This document shows positions 1 through 6,296 of a DNA stretch of 9,872 nt, in pieces. The number at the start of each line of letters is the position of its first letter. Position 1 is the stretch's first letter. The position numbers and the translations under genes are program-made. The stretch comes from an uncultured Bacillota bacterium (GTDB taxonomy: Bacteria; Bacillota; Clostridia; Caldicoprobacterales; UBA3941), in assembly GCA_937960725.1 (NCBI GenBank), contig CALGOY010000157.1, positions 1 through 9,872 of the forward strand, read 5' to 3'. The notes under the pieces are model-generated. The model searched no databases, had not been told where the DNA came from, and worked only from the letters and a program-made list of their open reading frames with translations.

Positions 1-1410
1 TTCCAGCTCTTCGATCCTTGTTTCCAAACTCCTAATAGGTATATTCAATGAATTGGGTATTTTGCTTATAGTAGCTTCCGCTTCTGTCCGCACATCTAAT
101 ATTGTTAAATCTGGATCCTCCACGATCTTATACAATTCCACTGGAGAAATCGTATTGTAGCGATTTTCAATCTTATCCAACATAGCATTAGATAACAACA
201 TCATAAACTCCATAGCGTTAGAACGGCTACTAACCTTTATTAAGTCATCTATAGTACCGTCTTTAGTAATCAATCCATCAATAAAATCTGCAAACCTTCC
301 CACAGGAGATTTGCTTAAAAACTGAGCTCCTAATAATTTTCTCGTTTCTCTATCTGTTAGCAAAGTTGCGCTCATCTCTTCAGCAGCGTAAGAATACATC
401 GGTTCATCATGACCGGTCACTAACACTGGCACTGAATCATACCCAGCATCAGCAGCCTGCTGCGCAGACATTCCTATTTTAGAAATATAAAAGTCAAAAA
501 CTCTTATTGTCTCTGCGCTCAAAACCGAATTCCACAAATCCTTCTCTCCAGCGCAGGCTCCTATGGCATATATCCCGGGCGTTGTAGTTTTCATATTATC
601 GTCCACTACGATAGCTTCATCCTCTATATAAAGTCCAGCATCCTCCGCTAGCTCAATATCGGGCTTTCGCTCCGTCATCCAAATGACTATTTGACAAGTT
701 ATTATGTGCTCCGGAGTATGGACTTCTACAACCTGGCCATTGGGATTTCCAATCAGGCTGAGTACCTGCTGGCCGGTTATTACTTCTACTCCTTTTTCTA
801 CCATGTGCTTGCGCACTATCTCAGCTATCTCCGGGTCAAACTCCGGCAATATATGTTCTCCTTCTTCCACCAGAGTTACTAGTATATCCTTCTCCCAAAT
901 GGCCTGTGCAGTTTGAATACCGGAAAGATTTCCCCCAACTACTACAGCCTGCTTAACTTCCCCAGTATCCAGCAAATCAAGGATTTTAAGCGCTTCATAG
1001 GATGTATCCCCAAAATATACATTATCAAGGCCTATTCCTTCCACGGAGGGGTACGATGGTACGCTGCCAGTTGCGAGAACTAAAGTAGCATACTCATAGA
1101 ATACTTCAGCCTTTTGTTTATGATCCCATACTGCAATTTTTCTCTCATCCGGAACTATAGCCTTAATATCGCAATTGGTAAATACATTAATGTTAAATTG
1201 TGATTTATAATACTCTACGACTCTTTGCCTGAACGCCTGAAAATCCCTTATCCCCATATTTACAAAATCGCTTATGCTAAAATCTCTGTAAGGAAATACG
1301 TGATTTGGTATAAATACGCTGACTTCCTTATCTGGGTTTTGTATCCGCTGCTTTACAGCAACTTTAAGGGCAGCCCTATCTCCTCCTATTACTAGGATCG
1401 AATCTACCAT
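1..1410 (-). CDS. FAD-dependent disulfide-reductase-like protein fused to a rhodanese domain, 3' end outside window
   Basis: The frame is open from an ATG at 1410 to the window edge: 470 codons without a stop, so the C-terminus is missing. Layout resembles coenzyme A disulfide reductase (CoADR)-rhodanese fusions. It has an N-terminal FAD dinucleotide-binding region (VIGG at residues 7-10), LATGS (112-116), a second nucleotide-binding region (VVGGNLSG, 157-164), an IYAIGAC stretch (280-286), a dimerisation-like domain (about 305-400) and the start of a rhodanese domain (about 420 on, LDVRTEAE at 438-445). The rhodanese active-site loop lies beyond the window. Several family residues are absent: no Cys occurs before residue 80, the second GxGxxG motif has Asn for its middle Gly, the usual GD of the FAD motif is GA, and the YAPPYS-like motif is not recognisable. 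Ribosome binding site AGGAGGAGG precedes the start, 15 bases after the arsR stop, so the two are co-transcribed. Family is fairly sure; substrate and activity are unknown. A PYxxxxLS-like stretch near residue 40 also recalls rubredoxin reductases. Confidence 0.8.
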   Translation of the reverse strand, partial: MVDSILVIGGDRAALKVAVKQRIQNPDKEVSVFIPNHVFPYRDFSISDFVNMGIRDFQAFRQRVVEYYKSQFNINVFTNCDIKAIVPDERKIAVWDHKQKAEVFYEYATLVLATGSVPSYPSVEGIGLDNVYFGDTSYEALKILDLLDTGEVKQAVVVGGNLSGIQTAQAIWEKDILVTLVEEGEHILPEFDPEIAEIVRKHMVEKGVEVITGQQVLSLIGNPNGQVVEVHTPEHIITCQIVIWMTERKPDIELAEDAGLYIEDEAIVVDDNMKTTTPGIYAIGACAGEKDLWNSVLSAETIRVFDFYISKIGMSAQQAADAGYDSVPVLVTGHDEPMYSYAAEEMSATLLTDRETRKLLGAQFLSKSPVGRFADFIDGLITKDGTIDDLIKVSSRSNAMEFMMLLSNAMLDKIENRYNTISPVELYKIVEDPDLTILDVRTEAEATISKIPNSLNIPIRSLETRIEELE

Positions 1411-1425
1411 AATATGATCCTCCTC

Positions 1426-1722
1426 CTATTTTTGAAAGGATTCTTCTCTTTCCATGAAAGCCTTGATAAGCCGCTTTACATCCTCGTCAACCACCGAGTA
1501 GACGATCTCAAGTCCATTTCTCGTGCCCTTTATTATGCCTCTGGCTTTTAGGATGGCCAAATGCTGGGATATGGTCGATTGGGGAAGTTCAAGGCATTCT
1601 TGTATTCCTGTTACATTACAGGGTTTAGTAAGCAGCCCATTTACGATACACAACCGCACGGGATGCCCTAGAGCCTTTAAAATTTCAGCTTTTCGTTCAT
1701 AATATGATAGTTGTACCGCCAT
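1426..1722 (-). CDS. ArsR/SmtB-family winged-helix transcriptional repressor
   Basis: This 98-residue protein is the usual length for the family. Recognisable parts are the N-terminal helix with ILKALGHPVRL (residues 15-25), the recognition helix LPQSTISQHLAILKARGII (46-64) and the beta-wing GTRNGLEIVYSVV (66-78). ArsR proteins are cytosolic dimers that repress their own operon and release DNA on binding a metal, or on thiol modification. Cysteines are at 25, 35 and 43. Cys35 falls roughly where the first Cys of the ArsR metal motif ELCVCDL lies, but the second is absent. No Cys exists in the C-terminal helix, so the dithiol arrangement of the persulfide sensors SqrR/BigR is incomplete. The inducer is therefore unknown. 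Its own promoter overlaps two inverted repeats, which points to autoregulation. It is first in an operon with the rhodanese-fused oxidoreductase 15 bases downstream. The ribosome binding site is weak (CAGGA, 8 bases from ATG). Confidence 0.92.
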   Translation of the reverse strand: MAVQLSYYERKAEILKALGHPVRLCIVNGLLTKPCNVTGIQECLELPQSTISQHLAILKARGIIKGTRNGLEIVYSVVDEDVKRLIKAFMEREESFQK

Positions 1723-1771
1723 CTGTTATATCCTGCCCTACCTTTCCTATTTCAACCTTACCTTTCAACAA

Positions 1772-1790
1772 GATATAAATATTTTATATC
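1772..1790. promoter_or_regulatory. Inverted repeat at the transcription start, candidate ArsR operator 2
   Basis: GATATAAA and TTTATATC form perfect 8-base arms around a 3-base centre, lying at about +2 to +20 of the predicted arsR transcript. It may be a second operator. AT-richness raises the chance of accidental symmetry, and its half-site differs from that of the repeat over the -10 box. Confidence 0.5.
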
Positions 1791-1796
1791 CTGATA

Positions 1797-1813
1797 TTAT
1801 CATATTATGATAA
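1797..1813. promoter_or_regulatory. Inverted repeat over the -10 box, candidate ArsR operator 1
   Basis: TTATCAT and ATGATAA form perfect 7-base arms around a 3-base centre. The repeat covers the -10 hexamer of the arsR promoter, so a bound dimer would block RNA polymerase. That the local ArsR protein binds here is inference from position and symmetry. Confidence 0.65.
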
Positions 1814-1828
1814 ACTACATATTGTCAA
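1799..1828 (-). promoter_or_regulatory. Sigma-A promoter of the arsR-oxidoreductase operon
   Basis: On the minus strand a perfect TTGACA -35 box (1828 to 1823) is followed after 18 bases by TATGAT (1804 to 1799). Transcription should begin near 1792, giving a leader of about 70 bases before the arsR ATG. The -10 box lies inside one inverted repeat and the predicted start abuts another, a typical repressor-controlled arrangement. Confidence 0.8.
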
Positions 1829-1861
1829 CCTCTCCTTTAGGCGGTACAACGTATATCTCCA

Positions 1862-2635
1862 TTAGGCACTCCTATCCATGCTCAATTTATCCGCAATCAA
1901 TGCAATAAATTCGCCATTTGTAGGTTTATCATTGCTATCATACACCTTATATCCAAAAAGCTGGTTTATATTTTCTACCTTTCCGCGATTCCATGCCACA
2001 TCGATAGCATGCCTGATCGCCCTTTCCACTTTGCTAGGGGTTGTTTTAAACTTTTTAGCAATGCCAGGATATAATTCTTTAGTTATGCTATTTATTATAT
2101 CTCCATCTTCAACAACCATTTTAATAGCTTCTCTTAAAAAATGATATCCCTTTATATGGGCGGGTATTCCTATGAGCAGGAATATATCAGTTATCTTTTC
2201 CTCTAGCTTCTTTCCTTTATCAGATGGCGATAAGCTTTGCTTTACAAATCCCTGGCCCCCTGCTAGCTCTCTAATCCTTTTTATTACCATATCCATATCA
2301 AAGGGCTTGATCATGTAATATTTTGCGCCCAACCCGATGGCCTTACGGACCAGCTCCTCCTGACCAACTGCCGATAAGCATATAAAAGAAGGTCTATTCT
2401 CCCCCGAATACTGATTCATTCGCTCCAGCACCCCTAGTCCATCCAACTTAGGCATAATCATATCTAAAATCACCACATCAGGCCGCTGATTCTTAATAAT
2501 TTCCAGACCTTCCAAGCCATTTGAGCCTAAGCCCACCACATTCATATCCTCTTGCAGTTGGATATAAGAAGATATGATTTCTCTAATTCCCGGATTATCA
2601 TCTATTACGGCGACTCTAATCTTTTGTTTTTCCAT
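1862..2635 (-). CDS. spo0A: Spo0A, sporulation master response regulator
   Basis: A 257-residue protein. The receiver domain (about 5-120) shows the acidic pair Asp12-Asp13, the phosphoacceptor Asp58 (VVILDMIMP), Ser88 (FICLSAVG) and Lys110 (YYMIKPFD). After a short linker comes the DNA-binding Spo0A_C domain (about 145-257), with the recognition-helix region [20 protein letters not shown]. Phosphorylated Spo0A dimerises and binds 0A boxes (TGTCGAA) to switch genes at the onset of sporulation. The start is placed at 2635, not at an upstream ATG at 2665, because AGGAGG lies 7 bases before 2635 and Spo0A proteins normally begin a few residues before the first strand. In most spore formers spo0A follows spoIVB; here the upstream gene is instead a 460-residue protein of unknown function, separated by a terminator. 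No clear terminator follows the gene; the arsR promoter begins about 35 bases past the stop. Confidence 0.96.
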   Translation of the reverse strand: MEKQKIRVAVIDDNPGIREIISSYIQLQEDMNVVGLGSNGLEGLEIIKNQRPDVVILDMIMPKLDGLGVLERMNQYSGENRPSFICLSAVGQEELVRKAIGLGAKYYMIKPFDMDMVIKRIRELAGGQGFVKQSLSPSDKGKKLEEKITDIFLLIGIPAHIKGYHFLREAIKMVVEDGDIINSITKELYPGIAKKFKTTPSKVERAIRHAIDVAWNRGKVENINQLFGYKVYDSNDKPTNGEFIALIADKLSMDRSA

Positions 2636-2642
2636 CGCTATT

Positions 2643-2648
2643 CCTCCT
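2643..2648 (-). promoter_or_regulatory. Ribosome binding site that fixes the spo0A start
   Basis: A perfect AGGAGG stands 7 bases before the ATG at 2635. It overlaps codons of the longer alternative reading frame from 2665, which lacks a comparable site, so the shorter start is preferred. Confidence 0.85.
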
Positions 2649-2703
2649 ACTCTCATTTTTTGCAAAAAACGACATTTTTATATCATTTAATACATTTTAT
2701 GTA

Positions 2704-2732
2704 ATTATATGTTGAATTGTTGAATATATAGA
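2704..2732 (-). promoter_or_regulatory. Candidate spo0A promoter with two imperfect 0A boxes
   Basis: On the minus strand a perfect TATAAT (2709 to 2704) lies about 70 bases before the spo0A start. The matching -35 position (TCTATA, 2732 to 2727) is poor. Between the two lie two direct copies of TTCAACA (plus-strand TGTTGAA at 2710-2716 and 2718-2724). Each differs by one base from the Spo0A box TGTCGAA. A good -10, a poor -35 and adjacent activator-like sites would fit autoactivation by phosphorylated Spo0A. This is inference; the region is very AT-rich, and no convincing sigma-H promoter was found. Confidence 0.4.
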
Positions 2733-2802
2733 AATTTATGTAAATATACAGTTATATTTTACCATAAAGTTGTTGGAAAATAAAGGCTCTTTTTGATTTT
2801 TC

Positions 2803-2837
2803 AAAAAACAAAAGGAATGATGAAATATCATTCCTTT
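2803..2837 (-). terminator. Rho-independent terminator of the 460-residue gene
   Basis: Plus-strand arms 2811-2821 and 2827-2837 are perfectly complementary over 11 bases around a 5-base loop. On the minus strand the hairpin is followed by TGTTTTTTG. The ascending arm contains the last codons and stop codon of the 460-residue gene, so the terminator overlaps coding sequence and insulates spo0A from it. Confidence 0.85.
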
Positions 2838-4210
2838 CCATAGGGATATACGATACATCCTGTAGCAGCATCTATATAAGCAAGCCAATATCCCATTCCA
2901 TATCCGTTTCTTACAGGGACCCATCTGGAAAAGCCCATCATATTGGTTGGAGGCATCATGCTGTACATACTGGGAACGCCATAAACAACATATTTTACTT
3001 CACCTTGCTGCCTTATTAATCCAACAATATAGTGATCAATATATGTAGCCCCGTTGTATATTTGATTATATGGCGAATATGTTTGGCTGTAGTAAGGGCC
3101 TGCATAGTATCCAGGATAAATCCCTGGCTGCTGCACCATTATCCATTCGGCATCTCCCATATCCTCTGCAAAAGGCCGTATCGATCTATGGGTCTTAAAA
3201 AGCCCCATGAAGTAGTCTTTTACATTATCCCAGTAGCTCTGCTTTACTTCGCTTTCCAGAGTCCGGCCATAGCTTTCATCTTTTGCTTTATTCTCTGCTG
3301 CAGCTTCGGCTTCATCTTCAACTAAATCTTCGAATTTAGCCTCGGCTTTATATTCAACCTTATCCTCGAAGCTATCTTCAGCTTTAGTTTCAACCAAATC
3401 CGGTATGCTTTGTTCTTCTTCCTCTTCCGCTTCAGCCTTTACTTGAGCTTCTACTTCCTCTACTGCCCCGTCAGCTACATCCTCTATTTTATCTGCTGCT
3501 TCCACAGCTGGTTCAGCTGGTATATCATCTTCAGCTCCATCCTCTTCTGCAGCTACTGCTACATCCCATTCATCTGTTTGATCCGCCAGTTCACCGACAG
3601 CTTCAGCCTCTGCAGCTTCCTCTCCCTTTTCCTGTACGTTTATCTTTTCCTGCACGCCTGCCCCTTGCTCTTCATCTTTTACTGATACTATAATCTCCTT
3701 TTCCGCAAGCGCTTCGTCTTCTTCATTTTCACATACCTCAAGATTTTCATAACTTCCCACGAAATAACTTGTAACCCGTCCTGCCCAATCTATTTGCACA
3801 TTCTTGCTGGAGTAGCCAACCAATGGATAGCCGATTCTCATCCCTTTTTCCTGGCTTTCTGACTTAAATACAATCGCTAAAGCATGAAACATTTCCAAGG
3901 GATAGCCCGTACCGTTTACATTCGTTGCATCAAACTCTACTGCCTTTTCTCCCCGCCCCCGGTTATTGACTTGTATGCTTGTCAGCCTTATGGGCTCGAT
4001 CTTGTCCTGTTCAGAAACCAAATACAATTCATAAATGCCACCTTCCTGCTCTGCAGGTTTGAGGTCCTGAACGTAAACCTGTACCCTTCCCCTCCCTCTT
4101 CTAATTTCCAGCTTGCAATATCCCGCTGGCTCTCTTCCAGAAATAATAGAATATCCAGATTCCTTGGGCTTTAAAATTATAAAGGAACGATGGTAATAAT
4201 TTTTCGCCAA
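2828..4210 (-). CDS. Uncharacterised 460-residue protein with acidic linker and Tyr-rich C-terminal domain
   Basis: I do not recognise a named family. The start is a TTG at 4210 preceded by a G-rich ribosome binding site (AGGGGGGAAGG); the next in-frame Met is only at residue 107. No signal peptide or membrane segment is visible. Residues about 5-155 form a beta-strand-rich domain (YCKLEIRRGRGRVQVYVQDL at 31-50, VEFDATNVNGTGYPLEMFHA at 91-110). Residues about 155-315 are a low-complexity, strongly acidic linker of Glu/Ala/Asp/Lys with repeated KAE and FED/VED steps. Residues about 340-460 form a compact C-terminal domain that begins Tyr/Pro/Gly-rich (IYPGYYAGPYYSQTYSPY, 364-381), includes YVVYGVPSMYS (407-417), and ends with GYWLAYIDAATGCIVYPYG (440-458). 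It stands between rsmA and spo0A with its own terminator. In Bacillus subtilis yabG follows rsmA, but this protein shows no resemblance I can see. A spore-surface or envelope role is only a guess. The gene is likely real because of its codon structure, length and terminator. Confidence 0.85.
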   Translation of the reverse strand: MAKNYYHRSFIILKPKESGYSIISGREPAGYCKLEIRRGRGRVQVYVQDLKPAEQEGGIYELYLVSEQDKIEPIRLTSIQVNNRGRGEKAVEFDATNVNGTGYPLEMFHALAIVFKSESQEKGMRIGYPLVGYSSKNVQIDWAGRVTSYFVGSYENLEVCENEEDEALAEKEIIVSVKDEEQGAGVQEKINVQEKGEEAAEAEAVGELADQTDEWDVAVAAEEDGAEDDIPAEPAVEAADKIEDVADGAVEEVEAQVKAEAEEEEEQSIPDLVETKAEDSFEDKVEYKAEAKFEDLVEDEAEAAAENKAKDESYGRTLESEVKQSYWDNVKDYFMGLFKTHRSIRPFAEDMGDAEWIMVQQPGIYPGYYAGPYYSQTYSPYNQIYNGATYIDHYIVGLIRQQGEVKYVVYGVPSMYSMMPPTNMMGFSRWVPVRNGYGMGYWLAYIDAATGCIVYPYGKE

Positions 4211-4275
4211 CTTGCCTTCCCCCCTCTTGTTCTTAATAAAATTTATATTAGCTTCATAATAGTATATGAGTGATA

Positions 4276-4317
4276 ATACAAAAAAAGAAATCCAAATTAC
4301 AATTTGGATTTCTTTTT
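4276..4317 (-). terminator. Rho-independent terminator embedded in the end of rsmA
   Basis: Arms 4282-4297 and 4302-4317 pair perfectly over 16 bases around a 4-base loop, and the minus strand continues with a run of seven T. The ascending arm encodes the last Lys/Ser residues of RsmA, and the TAA stop (4299 to 4297) straddles the loop and the top of the stem. Confidence 0.9.
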
Positions 4318-5181
4318 GTATAGAATGCTATTAGATATTGAAGCAAATTCTTCAACATTTAAAGTTTCACCCCGCCTTTGGGGGTCTATGCCGCACTCCC
4401 ATAAGAGCTCCTCAATCTCCTGCCTAGTCCATCCTTCCAAAATTTCCTTAGCGGATATCAAGTTATTGAGCAAAGTTTTTCTTCTCTTAGCAAAGGAAGC
4501 ATGGACTACATCGAAAAAAAGCTTCCTATCCTCTACAAAAACCGGAGGTTCTTTCCTCCTCTCCATAGTTACTATCATAGAATCCACCTTAGGGGGAGGC
4601 ATAAATACGCTGGCAGGCACCTTTGCAACGCTTCGCGGTATGGTATAGTACTGAACCGCCACCGATAAAGCTCCATATTCCTTGCTTCCGGGAGAAGCGA
4701 CCATTCTCTGGGCTACTTCCTTTTGTATTAGAACTGTTATGCTCTCAAAAGGCAGTCCCCGCTCCAATATGCCCATTATTATAGGGGTTGTAATGTAATA
4801 GGGGAGATTAGCTACTACCTTAAAGGGCTTGCCGTCAAAGGAATTATGTACTAATTCCACGAGGTCTATTTTCAAAATATCCCCCTGTATTACGCTGACA
4901 TTATCAAAACCAGCTAAAGTCTCCTGTAGAATAGGGATAAGCCGCTGATCAATCTCCACAGCAACGACCTTATGGGCCAAAGTTCCTAATTCCCTAGTAA
5001 GAGTACCAATCCCTGGCCCAATCTCTAAAACCCTGTCGTCCTTGCTGAGGTTCGCTGCTTCAACGATCTTTTTCAATATGTTATCATCTATGAGAAAGTT
5101 TTGGCCCAGGCTTTTAGTAAAATGAAAACCATGCTTGTCCAAGATAGATTTTACTACCCTGGGAGATGTAAGATTATCCAC
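4297..5181 (-). CDS. rsmA: RsmA, 16S rRNA A1518/A1519 N6-dimethyltransferase
   Basis: RsmA (KsgA) transfers four methyl groups from S-adenosylmethionine to two adjacent adenosines in helix 45 of 16S rRNA, late in small-subunit assembly. The 294-residue product shows the family motifs: FTKSLGQNFLIDDNILKKIV near the N-terminus, motif I VLEIGPGIGTLTREL, the acidic motif VVAVEIDQRL, QGDILKIDL, the catalytic NLPYY, and the C-terminal FAKRRKTLLNNL. I choose a GTG start at 5181 (VDNLTSPRVV) over an upstream ATG at 5235. The family usually begins just before this TSPxxV segment, AAGGAGG lies 9 bases before the GTG, and the longer frame would have to read through the yabE terminator hairpin. No promoter fits between that hairpin and the start, so expression must come from readthrough or from a promoter inside yabE. 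rnmV, often the gene just upstream, is absent. Confidence 0.97.
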   Translation of the reverse strand: MDNLTSPRVVKSILDKHGFHFTKSLGQNFLIDDNILKKIVEAANLSKDDRVLEIGPGIGTLTRELGTLAHKVVAVEIDQRLIPILQETLAGFDNVSVIQGDILKIDLVELVHNSFDGKPFKVVANLPYYITTPIIMGILERGLPFESITVLIQKEVAQRMVASPGSKEYGALSVAVQYYTIPRSVAKVPASVFMPPPKVDSMIVTMERRKEPPVFVEDRKLFFDVVHASFAKRRKTLLNNLISAKEILEGWTRQEIEELLWECGIDPQRRGETLNVEEFASISNSILYKKKSKL

Positions 5182-5190
5182 CCTCCATGC

Positions 5191-5197
5191 CCTCCTT
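5191..5197 (-). promoter_or_regulatory. Ribosome binding site that fixes the rsmA GTG start
   Basis: AAGGAGG lies 9 bases before the GTG at 5181 and only a few bases after the T-run of the yabE terminator. The ATG at 5235 lies at the yabE stop and upstream of the hairpin, so it is unlikely to be used. Confidence 0.8.
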
Positions 5198-5201
5198 CCA
5201 A

Positions 5202-5228
5202 CAAAAAGGCAGGATTTACATCCTGCCT
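5202..5228 (-). terminator. Rho-independent terminator after yabE, just before rsmA
   Basis: Arms AGGCAGGA (5207-5214) and TCCTGCCT (5221-5228) form a GC-rich 8-base stem with a 6-base loop, followed on the minus strand by five T. It starts about 10 bases past the yabE stop and ends a few bases before the rsmA ribosome binding site. It could therefore also act as an attenuator of rsmA. Confidence 0.88.
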
Positions 5229-5237
5229 GTAACATCC

Positions 5238-6254
5238 CTATTTCAGAAAATAAACTTTTACTTGTCTTCTTCCAAACTGTCTACACAACGACTCCGTCTC
5301 TAGGAATAAATCTATTTTATTCCCTTTTATCGCACCTCCGGTATCCATAGCTTTATAATAGCCATTTAGATGCTCCCAGCCTTTGGGAAATTCGATATAG
5401 ACGGTGCTGTGAAGGGGAATAACCTTGGGATCTACTGATATAATCCCTCTTTTAGGCCATATCCCCGTGCTAGTTTTATTCCCCGTATGGGTATATGCTG
5501 TAGCAGTAAAAGTCTGAACGCTCCTGTAGCGCACCCTATCGCCGCCCCGGGATGTGGTTACAACTTTAGCAGTTCCTTTTTCAACAATCCGATCAACAGG
5601 CGGCTGCACTACCTTCTCCCCAACTACCTCTCGGGATACTTCCACGCCATCCCTGTAGGTGACCAATATCTCCCTATGCAGCTCTCCCTGCTTTCCTTCT
5701 TGAACAACCCGCTCAACTCCCTGATTTAAATTGCTGTTGGTGCGGGTCACCACTTTATAGGGTATCGCTTCCTTTTCCACCAACACCTCTTCGCTTACCC
5801 TAGTAACTTTTATAACGGTTCCAGGTACTACTGGCTGATTAAGCCTATAGTTGGTATAATCTTTTTCCCCTAGCCTAACACCAGCTTTTTTCAAAACATC
5901 CTCTACAGTACCCTTAGTAAGATATACATTTTTAATCTCTCCATCAGCCTGGACGCTTACTTTAAATGCTCGAGTTATTTCAATAGTGATATCATCCCTA
6001 ATCTCTTCTTCAGGGCTTGGTTTTATTTCATCATCAGGCCCCAAGGAAATTTCATATTTATCTAATAGTTTGCCTATATTTTCTTCCATTGTGACAATCT
6101 GCACTATATGCCCATTATCGTTCAATGTCACCATATGGGAAGCCTCATCGATATAGTGGGCAAATGCTATAGAGGCTCCTCCGATAACAGCTAGGGCAAT
6201 GCCTGCTAGGATTAATATCCTGCTATTAAACATGCCCCGTATCTCTGGATCCAT
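5238..6254 (-). CDS. yabE: YabE-like wall-binding protein with DUF348, G5 and 3D domains
   Basis: A 338-residue exported protein, probably membrane-anchored, related to YabE and to the resuscitation-promoting/stationary-phase-survival wall proteins. A hydrophobic segment (about 11-33) serves as signal anchor. Two DUF348 repeats follow (about 40-80 and 97-135), then a G5 domain (about 152-228) that is thought to bind cell-wall sugars. A C-terminal 3D domain (about 249-336) has the three conserved aspartates at 275 (SVDPKVIPL), 304 (AMDTGGAIKG) and 315 (NKIDLF). This fold is shared with lytic transglycosylases of the MltA type, so a peptidoglycan-cleaving role is likely. AAGGAGGG lies 6 bases before the ATG. 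The gene has its own strong promoter and terminator and stands upstream of rsmA as in Bacillus subtilis, but without rnmV between them. Confidence 0.93.
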   Translation of the reverse strand: MDPEIRGMFNSRILILAGIALAVIGGASIAFAHYIDEASHMVTLNDNGHIVQIVTMEENIGKLLDKYEISLGPDDEIKPSPEEEIRDDITIEITRAFKVSVQADGEIKNVYLTKGTVEDVLKKAGVRLGEKDYTNYRLNQPVVPGTVIKVTRVSEEVLVEKEAIPYKVVTRTNSNLNQGVERVVQEGKQGELHREILVTYRDGVEVSREVVGEKVVQPPVDRIVEKGTAKVVTTSRGGDRVRYRSVQTFTATAYTHTGNKTSTGIWPKRGIISVDPKVIPLHSTVYIEFPKGWEHLNGYYKAMDTGGAIKGNKIDLFLETESLCRQFGRRQVKVYFLK

Positions 6255-6296
6255 TTTTTACCCTCCTTAAAATTTAAAGAGCAGGGAAGCCGTTTG

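Noticed and set aside
691..916. Plus-strand open frames of about 63 and 70 codons
   Set aside because: They lie opposite the well-supported oxidoreductase frame and show no motif.
1426..1722. Assigning the ArsR protein as a SqrR/BigR-type persulfide sensor
   Set aside because: The second, C-terminal Cys of that pair is absent; the neighbouring rhodanese is not enough to name the inducer.
1829..1861. Terminator after spo0A
   Set aside because: No stable stem with a following T-run is visible, so readthrough into arsR cannot be excluded.
2636..2665. Longer spo0A start at 2665
   Set aside because: The extension covers the perfect AGGAGG serving the start at 2635 and has no good ribosome binding site of its own.
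3032..4174. Plus-strand open frames opposite the 460-residue gene
   Set aside because: They are antisense shadows; the low-complexity acidic codons read backwards give Ser/Phe/Leu/Cys-rich nonsense, with no ribosome binding sites or family motifs.
4260..4268. CATATACTA as a sigma-K -10 box for the 460-residue gene
   Set aside because: It matches CATA-N3-TA, but no AC -35 lies at the right distance and the region is AT-rich. I also see no convincing sigma-A promoter there, so the promoter of this gene remains unassigned.
5182..5235. N-terminal extension of rsmA from the ATG at 5235
   Set aside because: It would translate through the yabE terminator hairpin and adds residues not typical of the family. 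The GTG at 5181 has a good AAGGAGG and fits the usual N-terminus.
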